A program made the translations under genes and the position numbers. Positions 36,511 through 49,874 of a stretch of DNA of 64,000 bases are shown here, in pieces (position 1 is the first letter of the stretch; each line of letters starts with the position of its first letter). The notes beneath the pieces are model-generated. The model was not told the origin of the DNA. It was given only the letters and a program-made list of their open reading frames with translations, and ran no database searches. This DNA is from Aradus depressus. Lineage: Eukaryota > Arthropoda > Insecta > Hemiptera > Aradidae. Where the stretch lies: positions 8,483,079-8,547,078 of the forward strand of contig OY759215.1 in assembly GCA_963662175.1 (NCBI GenBank). The letters are read 5' to 3'.

Positions 36511-36552
36511 AGGTGATGTGACCTCGTTGTTAAAAGCCAAGGAGTCACAATA
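36511..36552 (+). mobile_element. SINE 3'-end fragment
   Basis: GATGTGACCTCGTTGTTAAA then GCCAAGGAGTCACAATAAC. Confidence 0.6.
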
Positions 36553-37359
36553 ACGAATAATTCGTTATTAAATAACGAATTATTTAAACTATAAATTTTA
36601 TAGTTTTAGTATTAGTTATTGTCAAAAAAATCGAAAATTGAGATTATGCTGCCATCTTGCGGTCCAAGGGGGAACTAACATTTCTGTATATTCATCATGA
36701 TCAAGAACCAAACCAGTCCGGACAGGCAAGGCTTCAAAGTTTGGCCGTTAAAGGAAAAACTAACTTCGTCAAGTGACATGTGCTGTTTTTGATAAAATCT
36801 TATCTCTTATCATTTTTTTAAAATCTGATTACATCAGCTGTTTGTTTTGATGGTAAATGCATGTTTATTAATATTTCATATAGTTGAAGTTTTAGTATAT
36901 TTTTTAATGGATAACGGCGATGAAAATACTTTTGTTTGGCCTAAAAAGAGTCAAAAACAGCACATGTCACGAAAGGGGTTGCATTTATAGGGCTGATGAC
37001 GTCACTACGAAATCGCAAAAGTCAATCTCAAGGGGTTGTTACCTTTTGGAAGGGTTCCTTAAAAAGCCCTGAAGAGATCTTTTTAATAAAGTAAAAAATA
37101 AAGAAGCGACGACGTTTTTTCGTTCTCCTGAAAAATTGAAAATTTTGACAAGTGTTGATTTTCATTCAAATAAATTATTTTTACGCCTAAAATGTGCATC
37201 TGACTATGATGACTGCTCCCTACGCAAATTAGCGCTCCGATGAGTTATGAAAGTACGATCAGTAGGAACTCAAGCGATCATTCTGCAGTTAGTGATACCA
37301 AAATTAAATTGTTAATTAAAAGATAATAATAATGAATGTATTTAATGTAACAGATCTCC

Positions 37360-37430
37360 TGTAACTACGTCTCTCTCAGTAACTAGCTTCGAAATCACTC
37401 CCTCTGAGAGAGACGTACTCGTAGTTACAT
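37360..37430. repeat. Short hairpin
   Basis: TGTAACTACGTCTCTCTCAG (37360-37379) pairs with CTGAGAGAGACGT and GTAGTTACA (37404-37429) with a 4-base bulge ACTC. Perhaps a decayed MITE end. Confidence 0.6.
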
Positions 37431-37550
37431 CAATTTTCTGCGGTTCATGTGCCACACGCAAAGCGTAGAACGTTGTAGAAACTTGGTAACCGAGGCGTTA
37501 AGTGATATTTTCTGGAATGGAAGGCAGAGAGGAACTCAAGTGGTGTTCAT

Positions 37551-37748
37551 TATTGTGACTCATGCCCGGGGTTTAACTAAGAGGTCATATCGCTCTTTCG
37601 CCACTCTGGTGGAGGGAGTACAAAATGTTGCCAATATCGTACAGACTCGGGAGCACCGTTTAACATCGCATCCGAAGAACGGTTTTGAACTCCCCTCATA
37701 AAAACCCTGAGAGGTCGGGTTTTGAACTTGCGATCTACCGGTGCCCTC
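37551..37748 (-). mobile_element. SINE, internally deleted
   Basis: TATTGTGACTCATGCCCGGG through TCGCATCCGAAGAACGG to GATCTACCGGTGCCCTC. Confidence 0.88.
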
Positions 37749-37996
37749 TAACTCTCTACCTGGTGTGTTCTGGGTGGTTTTCAAGAAACAAACCAGCGAT
37801 GAGATGCAGAAAAACATAAATGTTACCAACAGAAATCTCATTATAATTTCAAGGTCCTCTTCAACCACCTTCAAGATATTTTTTGATCGGGTTGTAATTT
37901 TTCCCCATTGATTTGAACTCAAATGACATCCAACCACAATATGTATAAAAAACAAAATGTATTTTTGCTTTTTAACTCCTATCCTATTGGTGATGT

Positions 37997-38161
37997 ATTT
38001 AACGAGTACCTGACATCGTACAGGCTCGGGACCATCGTTTAACGTCCGATCCGAAGGACGGTTGCTCAAGTTTATTTTACCTCCCAGATAAAATAAACTA
38101 AGGGCCTCGGCCGTGTTTCGAACCCGAAATCTCGAACTCAGTAAGTAAGCACGGCGCCCTC
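37997..38161 (-). mobile_element. SINE 5' half
   Basis: TTTAACGAGTACCTGACATC to GTAAGTAAGCACGGCGCCC. Confidence 0.88.
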
Positions 38162-38987
38162 ATTGCGATACCTGTCACGTTATTTTGCTCCCTCTCTCTA
38201 GGCCGGTGCTAGTTTCGCCTGTTCTCCTACGGCCCATCCTTAGCTAAGTAAGTGTACTGTACAACCCCTTTGTGCTTGCTCTCATGTATGCAGTTCTAAA
38301 GTTTCCAATTAGTAGGAAACAATGTCCATCGCTAACCTGAGTTCGATAGGTTGTCATTAAGTTGCTGTAGAGAGAATTACCAGAAGTTCCGACCTCTCAA
38401 ACTACTCCTGGCCAGGCATCCCATTTTATGATCAATATTCTCGAATGTAGTGTTCAGTACTTCACCAAAGATCCCAGAATGTAAGACATCAAACTGTAAG
38501 TATTTATGCATTTCTTCTCCAATTAACTTGCCACAGTTAGCTTACTTCTGATCCCAGCTCTACTCGATTTAAGTTAGTATCAGAGCTATCGTTTTTGCGG
38601 TGGAGAGCTCACAACTTTCCAGTCACACACATGCAAAGACATCATCACGAAAATGGTCAAAACGTGTTTGGGGACTTTAAAATGTGAAAATCCATTGAAA
38701 CCTCGGATTTCCGCACGATTACAAATAGCTCCTTATACTATAGGTGTAAGGAAGTAAAAATACTAATGAACACAAATTTATTATTTTTGATTTGTTCATT
38801 TGAGGCTACAGTAACTGATAGTAGTATAAAATAAATCATGATATAAGGGTAGTATACTGATATGAAACAAGAGATGCTTACATCGGAAAAACTTTAGAAG
38901 GAAATTGCCTGTGTTTCATGTTTTTGTAGCATCACCATTGAAGATCACAATTTTATGATAAACTGTAACACTGTATATGTATGTATA

Positions 38988-39268
38988 GAGGGCGCCGATA
39001 GCCTAGAGGTATCGTGCTTGCTTCCTGAGTTCAAGGTTCGAAACCCGGCCGAGGATCTTCGGTTTTTTATCTGGGAGTTAATAAAACCTTGAGCACGCCT
39101 TCCTTCGGATGGGACGTTAAGTTATGGTTCGTTGAAGACCCTTATCCTTGGTGAATAAAAATTTAGAGTAGGCAAAATTTAGGACTCCCATAGTGAAGTC
39201 GTGTTCATGTCAATCAGAGCGATGAAAGAGCGGTCTGGTAGTAGGCGATAAGACCTTGTAGTTAAAAT
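38988..39268 (+). mobile_element. SINE, diverged
   Basis: GAGGGCGCCGATAGCCTAGA, B box GGTTCGAAACC, ending GTAGGCGATAAGACCTTGTA. Confidence 0.9.
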
Positions 39269-39699
39269 ATTTTTAAATAATATTTTCATTATTATTATCA
39301 TTATTTTTTTATTACTTACATACTATTATAATTTATTTTATTTGTATTCGCTTCTTTTTTAACGTTATTATTTGTGTATATTTATTGCTATTATTTTTTT
39401 ATTTTTCTGTTAGAAATATAAAAGATTATTTATCATAATTTAAATTATAATTAAAATCGTATCTCCTGTATTTATTAATATTATTACTTTTGTAATTTAC
39501 TTTCGAGTATTTTTTTGTTTATTTGGTATTTATTTTATTTTATTTGTACTATTATTGACATTATTAATTAGATGCGTGTCCGACCGTATACATTTTTATG
39601 ACGTATTCTATGTTCAACGGGATATATTATTATTATGAATGGCCCCTAAACCTTTTATTATTTTTTTTTTGCTTTTGGGTGCAACATCACCCGCCCGTC

Positions 39700-40200
39700 T
39701 TCACAGAGGAAGCTCGGGGTCTGAGTAGTGGTTAAGTGAGGCTGGGGGCGATCACCGGCCGATTAACCCGTGGCAATCTGTGGTCGTCCCAGTCCATCAC
39801 ACAGCTTTTTTCTTGTCCCACCAGGAGCTAAAAAACCGGTCACCAGTTGCCGCAGATCCAGTCCTAGGTATTATCCGGTTCCGCGAATCAACTTCAACCT
39901 GGCTTTGTCGTACATGTCTCGATGCCCCCATTTGAACAGTTTGCGTTGTTGGGGGGTCCTAAAGAAGAAGAATTTGGTTCAAGAGTTCATCTCCGTGAAT
40001 TGAAAATATCTGGGACAACCACTGGTTAGGCGAGGAGACCAAGAGTCCGGAAAGTATACGTCGTTCCGCCATCGTTGTTGCCATTTTCCCACTATCCAAT
40101 GTCCTTGGAGGGCTCTGGTTTGAACTGTCCGTGCATCCCTTCTTCTAGGGCTAGAGGCATAAGACCACCTGAACCGATTTGTATATTGTCCCAAAGTATA
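39700..40200 (-). mobile_element. GC-richer possible LINE RNase H/C-terminal remnant
   Basis: Markedly more GC-rich than its AT-rich surroundings. Minus-strand frames give DKARLKLIRGTG, stop, then DLRQLVTGFLAPGGTRKKL and CDGLGRPQIATG. This resembles the L-x-x-L-x-T-G-H...L-H-x-x-G pattern at the end of R1/Loa-type LINE proteins, but the match is weak and the block is full of stops. Confidence 0.35.
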
Positions 40201-40219
40201 AACTAAAAGTCCCTTCAAA

Positions 40220-42360
40220 ACGTTGAGTAGAAGAATGTGGTCGAGTTATTTAATTAATTTAACAAGTTTATAAACAACTTTTATAAATATTGGGGAACAT
40301 TAAAATCTATTTTCCCCCTCTCTCAGTGAAACGTCTAACATGAACGATATAGTTTTCCTTTTCAACTTTGGGGATGCTGAAATCCTTTGCTGTTTTGGAA
40401 GATTTGAACATCGTACCCATAACAGCCTTCGGCTAGCTCTGTCTTATCTTACAGAGGTTACCATTGAAACTTGAAACAAGATATGAAAGGTAATTATTAT
40501 AGTTGTGTGCTTTAAAATATCCCCACAAAAAGGGTGCCATAATGAAAGGATTATTGTTTATTTGAATTGATATTATCTATATAAAAAGAAATCATATTAG
40601 ACTGATTTGAAATTTTATTGAAGTTAATTTACTAAAGTTTACTAAAAAAAATGAATTATAAATTGATTAATGGAGTGAAGCTCCCAAGGAAAAAACTGTC
40701 ATAAATAACTCTACAAAATTTTTAAAATAACGTTAATGGTACCAATCAAAAAAATCAAATTATGTTTCCCGAGTAAAAAAATGCATTATTAATTCTTCTG
40801 TCCCGATTAATTGGTACATACCTCAAAGGCGTAGATTCGTGGGAGCCCCATGAGTTTTGAAATTTTAACTTCGTTGAGAGAGCATATGGGGAATCAAAAA
40901 AAATCAAAACATATTTACAATGAAAACTATTTTAATAAAAAAAATCTTCGAACTTGAAAATTGGCCATTGAAATATATACAAAAAAAATAAATGAATCCT
41001 ACCTCGGGACGTCACCTTGAAATATATTTACAAATTTTACTCTTTTAACATAAATTATGAGGTCCGCGTTCTCCCCGCATCCTCTCTACCCTTCACTGTT
41101 CACTTAGTACTCACTTTTAACTTGTTAACACACTCTTTTCACTAAAATTGTCAAAAAATTTAGAGACTAGTCTCTCATAGGTTCCACCTCTACCAGAACC
41201 CAGCATAGACTGAATTTTAGCTGTTTGCACTGCATTGTGGGTCGGCAAATTCGGATGTCTTCTGTTTTCCGTCCTTTGTTTCTCTTAAATATTAATCTTT
41301 TTTGGCGTTTTCTTCCCTGGTTTCTTTTGTTTCTTTCTTATTAAATGTTGCATGAATTTTCTGTTACATTTCTTTTTTAATTTTGGCTTCTTCATTTCTT
41401 GAAAATAGCATGTAAATCTTGTGCTATACACCTTCAGATCATTTATACCGCTTTGGATTGAATCAGTCCTCTATAATTGGATCACTTTTGGAACTTGCTT
41501 CCTTTTCAAATTTTTGAACTGGGTTTTCCATCTGATGTTGGCAGTTTTTCTCTTCTTTTCCTTTTTCAAATTCTTCTTAATACTTAACTGTCTTTTTCTA
41601 AAAATTTCCACAACCTTCTACCGACTCGTTTTTTAATTATTGACCTTTTCTTATTTTTGCTTATAATTTCCTCAAATTTTCTTCATTCCTTCTTCTTTTA
41701 GCTGTTTCATTTTATTCCTGGGTGTTAAATTAATCCCTTCTGAAAATTTGGTTTCATTTTGAAGTCGGTGTATCTTGTAATTGATGTACAAAATGTAAGT
41801 TGATAACTGTAAGGTTAGGCCTACAGCTACCTTTTCTTCCTTTTATTTCTTTTAAAGTTGTTCTTACTTTCTTCCTGTTGATTTTCTATTTTATTTTCTT
41901 CATCTTTAGGTTTCTTTCTTCTTTATTTTCTTTTTCTTTTTCTAAATTGGTTCAAAAAAAAATATAACGTTGCTTCGACATCAGTTGTCTTGGCAACGGG
42001 CTTGTTTACATTACAGATAATAGTGGCGAAGAAAGATGAAGGAGAAGAGAGATGTTACAGACAAATATTAATATTATTAAACATTCAAATAAATTAAATG
42101 AACCTTATCTTTTTCTGTTATCAATATTTTCCCTTTGATTTGTTTTTCTTTTATTCCCCCTTTAAATAAAGCGGTCAAAAATACACAAAACATTTTTTAT
42201 CTTCGGAAGGAAGTAGAAGAAGTCTACTTACTATCTCACAAACACAGACATCTATGGTATATTATTAAATAAAATAAATAAATATTGTGATAATGAAAAT
42301 AATAAAATTAATAATAATTAAATAAAATTAATAATAAGTAAAACAAAAAGAATAAGTAGG
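40220..42360. other. AT- and T-rich intronic sequence
   Basis: Pyrimidine-rich between 41270 and 41950 (many TTTCTT runs). No coding or structural features recognised. Confidence 0.5.
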
Positions 42361-42364
42361 TAAT

Positions 42365-42850
42365 TAAATAAAATTACTACATTTCCTGTAGAAATTATAT
42401 CTGGTCTTCTACTAAATTTTGATTTCTACAGTAATTTCCGAAAAGGGCCCTAAAAAAATATCGAAAGTTCAAGACGTGCAGTTTTGAAGAAAGTGCACGT
42501 AATTTAAAAAACATTTTAATTAACAAACGTTTCATTTGGATTTCTAAAGAGATGCCATTTCGTTTTTCTAAAATTTTGCAAAAATGTTAAATCTAATCCA
42601 AAGGTACCCATTATCTTACTGGGATAGCAGGGAAAATGAATAGCATTGAATAAGAGAACAAATATTTGTGTTTATTTACTTAAACCTACATTATAAAATT
42701 AAAAACTAAGATTGGAACAAAAATCAAATTATTTAAAAGAAAAATCTTATAAACTAAATTCTTAAAACTTTTTCAATCTTCTTTCTGTTTTATATTTTTG
42801 GGCATATATATTATGTGGATATAAATAAAAGTACCTCCTTTGCGCATCAA
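42365..42850 (+). repeat. Dispersed repeat, copy 2 of a pair
   Basis: ACATTTCCTGTAGAAATTAT, TCTTCTACTAAATTTTGATT, AGTTTTGAAGAAAGTGCACG, CTAATCCAAAGGTACCC. Continues toward AAGTACCTCCTTTGCG. Unknown family. Confidence 0.75.
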
Positions 42851-43239
42851 TTTTACTGTTAGTTCACACCTACTTGGTTCACCACACCTTAAGCCTAAAC
42901 ACTTTTCTCACTACATTTCAACTCAGACCTCTCACCTCCACCAGACAACTTCGACTCGTCCACACTATTATAATAGCTGATGGTCGTCTTTTGTTTTCCA
43001 CTCATTGGCTCGTTCCAAAACAAATGCGACTTCATATAATTAATCACCAATTTATTTGCTTCTTTGTTTTTATACAAATAAATATAATTCATTTTTATAA
43101 TATTAATAATTTTAATGTATGTAATTTTATACATCGCAATATATATATATATATTATAGATTGTTATCGATTATATTTTGTGAATAATTCTTCGACTTAA
43201 CTCGTAATTCGTTGTTGTCGACAGTCAAAAGAGTTGATT

Positions 43240-43600
43240 AGAAGACCAGACAACAAAAGAAGAACATCTCTTCTTGCCCAACCCCGGAGGATATTGAGAA
43301 AAGTGATCAAGGGCCTATGGTCTAAATATATACATATAAAATATATACTTAAAATGGGTCTTGTTGCGAATCCTTTCTGCTGAAGATGTGAAGTATTGGA
43401 GGAAAATTCGTTTTACATATCCTGGGCGAATGTGAAGGTCATTCACAACTTCAATGAGGCGTTCCTCTACCCAGATGAACCGAGGCAACAGAACTTAGAA
43501 AGGATCCTATGTTTCACTAGAGATGTAGTAGTGTAGGTAGTTAAATACTAGTGGGGGGCTGTTATATAGGTTTTCAGGCTTTGGGTAACATGGGTACAAA
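43240..43600 (+). mobile_element. Probable LINE 3' fragment with C-terminal zinc-knuckle-like box
   Basis: Plus strand reads MGLVANPFC, stop, RCEVLEENSF, then with a frameshift ILxECE-like residues, then FLYPDEPRQQNLERILCFTR. The C-x2-C...H-x-L-C-x-C layout followed by a short acidic/aromatic tail is common at the C-terminus of LINEs with an RNase H domain. Two stops and a frameshift. Confidence 0.55.
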
Positions 43601-44072
43601 ACCAACGCCTGCAATGAACTCTTGATTTTGATATTAATCGTTGTATTTCCGCTACAAGAAGTCAGTTGGGTTTATTTGATATGACAACACTTAATTAGAA
43701 ATGACTGTTTATGAAACAGAGCTGGCCTTGTGTAATGTGAAATGTCACGAACTTTCTCTTTTTCTGTTTTATTTAATTATATATTTAATTATAAACAAAT
43801 ATTTAATAATATTTTGGTATCATTTCCTGTTTCTTTGTCGTCCTTTCTTTTAATTAATTAATTTATATTTATATATTTAATTTTTATTAATTACACTTTC
43901 ATGATTTCAAAACAGTTGACTCGAGAAATGCTGGAATTAGTGATAATTTAATTGAAGCAGCTTCCTTTATTATAAAGTTGTTATCGTAAGAATAGGAGAT
44001 GGAATTACGTTGGTATACATACTTTGTCGAAGATAATTAAACTGATCAATTGTATAAATTATAGGTTAGGTT

Positions 44073-44382
44073 TTATGACTCATCCCTGGGCTTACTACGA
44101 GGTCATATCGCCTACTATCAGAGCGCTCTTTCGTCACTCTGGTGGATATGAGCCCGACTCTACTGTGGGAGCTTTGCCTACCCTACATTTTTATTCACCT
44201 AGGGTAGGGGAGTATCTGACATCATACAGGCTCGGGACCATCGCTTAACGACCCATTCGAAGGACGGCGTGCTTAAGTTTATTTTACCTCTGAGATAAAA
44301 TAAACTAAGGGCCTCGGTCGGGTTTCGAACCCACGATCTTGAGCTCAGAAGGCAAGTACGCATACCACTGAGCTACCGGCGC
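44073..44382 (-). mobile_element. SINE, nearly full length
   Basis: TTATGACTCATCCCTGGGCT to ACTGAGCTACCGGCGC; a small deletion near TGGGAGCTTTGCC. Confidence 0.92.
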
Positions 44383-44835
44383 TTAATTATATTGATATAA
44401 TTTATAAAATATTCAGTCATTAGACTTACTGATCTGTTGACTGGTGTATCATTCAAGTCAATTTGGAACAATTTTTCTAGATAATGGGCAATCTGGAGGA
44501 GACGAGGGAAGACTATGCTACGCTAGCGTCCATCTGGATCCAAAATCAGGAACAGAGCAACAGATTAACACATAATTACTACTAAATCAAGCGATTACAA
44601 AAATTTCGATTTTGACATTATTCTGAAGTGGGGGGGCTAGCTTAATGCAGGTGATGCATCACAGGTCTCCATCTTGTTTCTTCCCATTAGTCAGGGCATC
44701 CTCTCCAAAATGTATTCCGAAGCCTTATTTTTTTAAACTTCCATATGTTTTTCTTACCATTCTTTTTTACATTAATTTTTTAAAATTATTATTGGTAGTT
44801 TTTTATTAAAAATAATATAAAAAAATATACCTATA

Positions 44836-45127
44836 CGTGATGTGGCCGTCAGAGGACTTTCTTATACCAACCACGCTTTTACATATCCCTCTATTTCTAT
44901 CCCCTCCCTCTTCTTAAAATCGTCTCATACTGGCGTTACTGGGTATAAGAAAATAATTCTCAGAATTACACTGTGAAATGAAACAAAGAATACCGCTGAG
45001 ACCAACTCATTACTTTCATAAACCCAATAACGCCAGTATGGAATGATGAAAAGTGGGAGAAGGAGAGAAAGTGATCTGTAGAAGCGTGGTTGGTATAAGA
45101 AAGTATTCTTGTGGCCACATCACATAT
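44836..45127. mobile_element. MITE with long terminal inverted repeats
   Basis: Arms of ~100 bp: GTGATGTGGCCGTCAGAGGA...ACCAACCACGCTTTTA...CATACTGGCGTTACTGGGTA on the left and the reverse on the right, ending GTGGCCACATCAC. Partial copies of the terminus (ATGTGGCCATTACAGGACTT) occur at 5617, 15268 and 31558. Confidence 0.85.
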
Positions 45128-45186
45128 TTTATTATTATTGTTTATTGTTTATATTCTTCCTAATACCTGTACTGATTCACTAAAAG

Positions 45187-45408
45187 TTAGTTAGTTATTG
45201 TGACTCATGCCCATGTTTTAACTGCATGATCATATCGCCTACTACCAGAGCGCTCTGGTGGACATGAGCCCGACTCTACTATGGGAGTCCTAAATTTTCC
45301 CTACCCTAAATTTTTATTAACCTAGGGCAGGTGTCTTTAACGAGTACCTGACATCGTACAGACTCGGGACAATAGCTTAACTTCCCCTCCGAAGGACGGC
45401 GTGCTCAT
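45187..45408 (-). mobile_element. SINE lacking the tRNA-like head
   Basis: TTAGTTAGTTATTGTGACTC to GAAGGACGGCGTGCTCA. Confidence 0.88.
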
Positions 45409-45489
45409 AAAACTCTTCAGTCACTAGTTTATTGTAATTTATTAAAACTAATTATGCTTTCTCGACGTTTAATTTTGCTAGGTTCTATG

Positions 45490-45780
45490 AGTAGGTTGGT
45501 TGGTTTATTTGGGACGAACACTACTTGGGTTACGGAGGCCAGGGACCGGGGATGGGCAAAGGACGAGACCCAGGGGCACCCAACGGACAAGCAGGACAGG
45601 TCAGGGTATATGTACGAGTAAGTATTAGGATTATTTGCGGCGATAAAGAGGCTTGATGATGAGGGTGTGCATGTAAGGAGTGCTTTCCACACATTCCAAG
45701 TCCGGAGCTGTTCCAGTCCAGAGACCCCGGAGAAGCTGCTCCAGGCCCCTTATGAGTAGGGGACGTCAAAGAACCTGAGG
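45490..45780. other. GC-rich island, unrecognised
   Basis: About 290 bp of GC-rich sequence between a SINE and AT-rich DNA. Minus-strand frames of 79-87 codons overlap in different phases. No domain or splice sites recognised; perhaps part of a retroelement. Confidence 0.3.
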
Positions 45781-45799
45781 TATTAAAAAATTTATAAAA

Positions 45800-46900
45800 C
45801 TAAGTGGTGTGTATATTCTGGCAAAATGTTCCGTTATTTATTATAGAAACTCACAAAGGGGAAACTTGTAGAAGAGAAAGAAGACATCTTATTGTTAAGA
45901 GATGAACATGAAGAGACTGAGCAAAGAAGACAAGTGGTGAGAATCAGACGTCACAAAGACAAAGAAGAGTCTGAACAAAGACGGTGAGGAAATAAAGGAT
46001 GGCTTCGTTAAATGATTGAAACCATTCAAGAGTCATTTAACAAGGAAATAAGAAGTGACCAGAAATGAAATTTTCAATGGAGTCAGTCAATATCAATTCA
46101 GTTTAACGATAGCGAAGAATATATTTATAGAATAGTTGGAGAAAAGTTGAATGGTTAATTAAAAAGGAGAATATAATATCAGAAAATAAATGGCTTTCTT
46201 TCAGAGGCTTTTAATTTTTACTGAAGATGATGAAAGCAACATGTATCCTTTTCATTTCGAAATTAAATAACCGTAGAAAATATTTATCACCTCAATCATA
46301 CAGGAAATACAGCGTTATTTTTTTTTTTATTTTTTTATTTTTGTCTTATAATGTTGGTCGCAACTGTTGCCATTACGCAACAACCAGCTACCAAGAGGAC
46401 TTGATTGATAGTTGATGTCTTGATTGGCGTGAGAGAGGAAGGCCACCCAGCGGTAGCTCCTCAGGGCGAAATTTAAAAACAATGAAATTATGAGGATATT
46501 ATGATTTTGTTTTAAGAAGTGGGGGGTTGCAATTTGGGATTATAGTAAGTCACGGTTCCATCTCCTCTTCAATCTCCTGGGAGGATTGTGTTGCAAGTGT
46601 GTTGAAGAAAGTGAGTGGATGTATGGATTTGGGTGTGAATGCAATTTGCTATGGAAACGTCTGTAAAGGTCCTGAATTGTGTCGTGTACTGTGTTTATCA
46701 TGAGGTCATTGTGGAGTGTTGTTACTTACGTATACGAGTTTGAGGGTTTTTGACTGGAAAACCTGGATACGTTTCAGGTTAGATATTTTAGCCGAACCGT
46801 GAGCCATACATCCAAAGTGGTTTTAGTAGAAATGTGTAGCAGTTAAGTGTTAAGGATAATTTTGAATGTCTGTTTATTTTCTAAAACCTATAGTATAAGG
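45800..46900. other. No gene recognised
   Basis: Purine-rich segment at 45850-46000 (GAAGAGAAAGAAGACATC-type), otherwise AT-rich intron. Confidence 0.45.
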
Positions 46901-47520
46901 TATAGGTATTGTAATCGTGTGAAAATCGGAGATCGAGGTTTCAACTGATTTTCACGTTTCAAGGTCCCCTGATTACGTTTTAACCATTTTCACGATGATG
47001 TCTGTGTGTGTGTGTGTGTGTGTGTGAATGTGAATGTGATTGGAAAGTTGTAACTTGAAATTTGAAATGATATCACATATGCTAACTTATATCTGATAAA
47101 ATTTTGGCCGAAATCGGACGAAAATTGAGATCACTTTCCTTCGGGACCATTTTACATTTTACAAGATACTGCTTTTGCATATTACCTAATCAAAAATCGT
47201 TTAAAGTAATAGTTGTAGAAAAAACTGGAATTCATATTTTATAAAAATATAATTTTTCCCAGTTCGTCCGGTTTTCCATGTAGTTTCGAAACACATATTT
47301 TTGACGTTTCCTTGAGTTTCCCGAATACGGTTATTCCTAACGAAAAATTGGTTCTTACAAAAAATGATCGTTATTAAATTTACAAAACGCTAATCGGTTT
47401 TGAGATAGAATCAATAAGAACAATGTTGTAGCTTCTCAAATAATGAAAAATAAATTTTCGTAGGAAAGATTTCAAAATAATGTTAACAAATACATAAATG
47501 TATTAAATTTAACATTTTTT
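46900..47520 (+). repeat. Family B dispersed repeat, longest copy
   Basis: GTAATCGTGTGAAAATCGGA, TTTTGGCCGAAATCGGACGA, AAATTGAGATCACTTTCC, TTTCGAAACACATATTTTTG, GAAAAATTGGTTCTTAC and GATAGAATCAATAAGAAC. Related copies are at 3.26, 4.4, 15.0 and 22.8 kb. No coding potential seen. Confidence 0.78.
47002..47025. repeat. (TG)n microsatellite
   Basis: About 12 TG units inside a family B repeat. Confidence 0.95.
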
Positions 47521-47534
47521 GTAAGCGTGGTTGG

Positions 47535-48195
47535 TATCACACGATATCTCCCGATAGAATGAATGTATCGACACGAAATTTAAATATGTCCAGAGCCCTA
47601 TAAGAATGACTCTTATTGACCTTGAGCCAAATCGGCGAAAGGGATTAGGGGGAGGCTTAACACAAAACTCTATAAACTACCATTGTAATAAATGTATCGA
47701 CATAAAACAAAATTTCATATGTAAATTCAAATTCCTATACGGACGCCACTTATTAATTTTCAGCGGAATCGGCCAAAGAGAAGGGGGTCAGAGGGGAGGG
47801 GGACATTTCATAATTGAATCAAGAACACTCTGACGACAGCTATAGATTCTCAGTCAAATCGACCAAAGGGAAGGGGAAGATTGGAAGGGCTCAACTTAAA
47901 AAACTCAATAAATGCCAATATAATAAATGTATCGACATGAAATTTCATATTTAAAGTCAAATTTCAGCCATATCGGCTGAGTGAAAGGGAGTTCAGGGGA
48001 GGGGGCTCAACTCAACAACTCTAATAATTGCCCATGTAATGAATTTATTGACACAACATTTAGAATGAAGATTTAGAAGCCCCTAAGTATGTCAACTAAT
48101 GATTATTAGCCCAAAAGGTCGACTGGTTTTGGAGGAGGAGCAAAAAGTTAAATTATTATTTCGTTCTGGGGAAGTACACAGCCGATGAATCACCG
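47535..48195 (+). repeat. Family A copy with four modules
   Basis: Modules at about 47550, 47680, 47910 and 48030, each with ATGTATCGACAYRAAA or a variant, separated by AAGGGAAGGGG-type purine blocks. Ends TTTCGTTCTGGGGAAGTACA. Confidence 0.82.
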
Positions 48196-48792
48196 ACAAC
48201 TTTTGAGAGAGAGGCACTAAGTAACTGATGCCAGTGGCCTCTAATGGCGGCTTGTACATACCACTAAAATATTCCTCCCTATACCAACCAAACTGGGATT
48301 CCCTTTCCTCCCATTTTTTTTTTTGTGTTAAAGCATTAACCATGTTTCATAAATATTTGGAATTTCGGATTATTTAAAATGGTTCGGCGCATGTTTTTTA
48401 ATACAGATTTCTTGATAATTATAATTATTAATTACTTTTTTGAAAATTGATGTAATGTGTGGATTGTGTAAAAATATTCTGAATTTATAATATTTATCAT
48501 CGAATTAGCTACAATAATCCTATAGTCCGTGCTAACCCTTCTGCCACACTTCCCGAACGACGCCTTAAGAACCTACGGCCTAGAGACCCTTCTTAGATCA
48601 GGCAGGGACAGTGATTAGCCAGAAATGAGTGCAACTGAGTGCCTAGGGAGTGTCACAACCGGGTGATTTCTTAATAACCGGGTGACCTTGATATCAGAGG
48701 GAGGCTGATATTGCCATTTTTTCTCCCATTTGCTTGTTCCACCTATATATTCTTTATAGAATTGTAAATATGTTTGTAAAAAAAAATATATG

Positions 48793-49081
48793 TAGTTAGT
48801 TATTATGACTCATGCCCGGGCTTTAACTACGAGGTCATATCGCCTACTACCAGAGCACACTTTCGTCAGTCTGGTGGACATGAGCCCGACTCTATTTTAT
48901 TCACGAGTACCTGACATCGTACAGGCTCGGGACCATCGCTTAACGTCCCATCCGAAGGACGGCGTATTTAAGTTTATTTTACCTCCCAGGTAAAATAAAC
49001 TGAGGGCCTCGGCCGGGTTTCGAACCCACGATCTTGAGTTCAGAGGGCAAGCACGCATACCACTGAGCTACCGGCGCCCTC
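48793..49081 (-). mobile_element. SINE, internally deleted
   Basis: AGTTAGTTATTATGACTCAT to CTGAGCTACCGGCGCCCTC. Lacks the TAGGGTAGG region. Confidence 0.93.
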
Positions 49082-49189
49082 AAAAAAAAAAAAAATATAC
49101 ATATATTTCTATATAGGATTACAGCTTTATTCTTCTCCCAGTTTATTTTTCGGACTTTACAACCCTGCAAATTGATGTTTCGAGAAGAA

Positions 49190-49470
49190 GTTCCATCATC
49201 AATATCTATAATCTATTTGCTGATTCTTAATTGTGAACAATTTTCTCTTATGTTGATCATAATATTCTTTATGGAAAATAATTTACTAGCCAACCTATTT
49301 TTTAAAACTCTTAGTATTTATTACTTTTTAAAGACTTAGGGTTTTAACAAAGAGGTTGACACGTAAATTCTTTTCCGCATAGAGAATATTATGATCAATA
49401 TAAAAGACAATTGTTCACAATAAAGAATCAGCAAATAGATTATATATAGATACTGATGATAGGAGTTCTT
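49190..49470. mobile_element. Inverted-repeat element
   Basis: Arms 49190-49285 and 49376-49470: AATCTATTTGCTGATTCTTA...TGTGAACAATT...TTGATCATAATATTC on the left and the reverse on the right. The spacer is AT-rich. No duplication identified. Confidence 0.72.
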
Positions 49471-49874
49471 ACAGAAATGACTATTTGCTAGGTTGTAAAA
49501 TAAATTTATGGAAAATATATACCTATTATTAAAAATTAAATTGATCCTTCAACTGTAAAAATTAAGAAGTATTAAAAAATGTAAGCAGTTTTACATTTTA
49601 TTTGCCCAACAATTTAAAACAGACAGAATAAAGCTGTGGAAAATATATATTATAAAAATGTTTCCATCGCACAAATTCATTTTCCTAAATTTTCAAGTAC
49701 GGTACCTACCTAGTTTATACAATTCTGTTCGTTTCCGTACATATTGGCAATCATGCCATCTATTTGTTTTCCCTTTATTTGGAAAATTGCTATTGCCAAT
49801 ATGGCTAATGAGGAGTCCTTAATGAGTTCAACCTTAATATCCAATTTAACCTCAGTGTTATTTGACATTCAAAT

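Noticed and set aside
37560..38069. 169-codon minus-strand frame
   Set aside because: Spans two SINE fragments and unrelated intervening DNA; no motif.
42874..43200. 108-codon plus-strand frame
   Set aside because: Low-complexity AT-rich sequence with no family pattern; likely end of the dispersed repeat at 42.4 kb.
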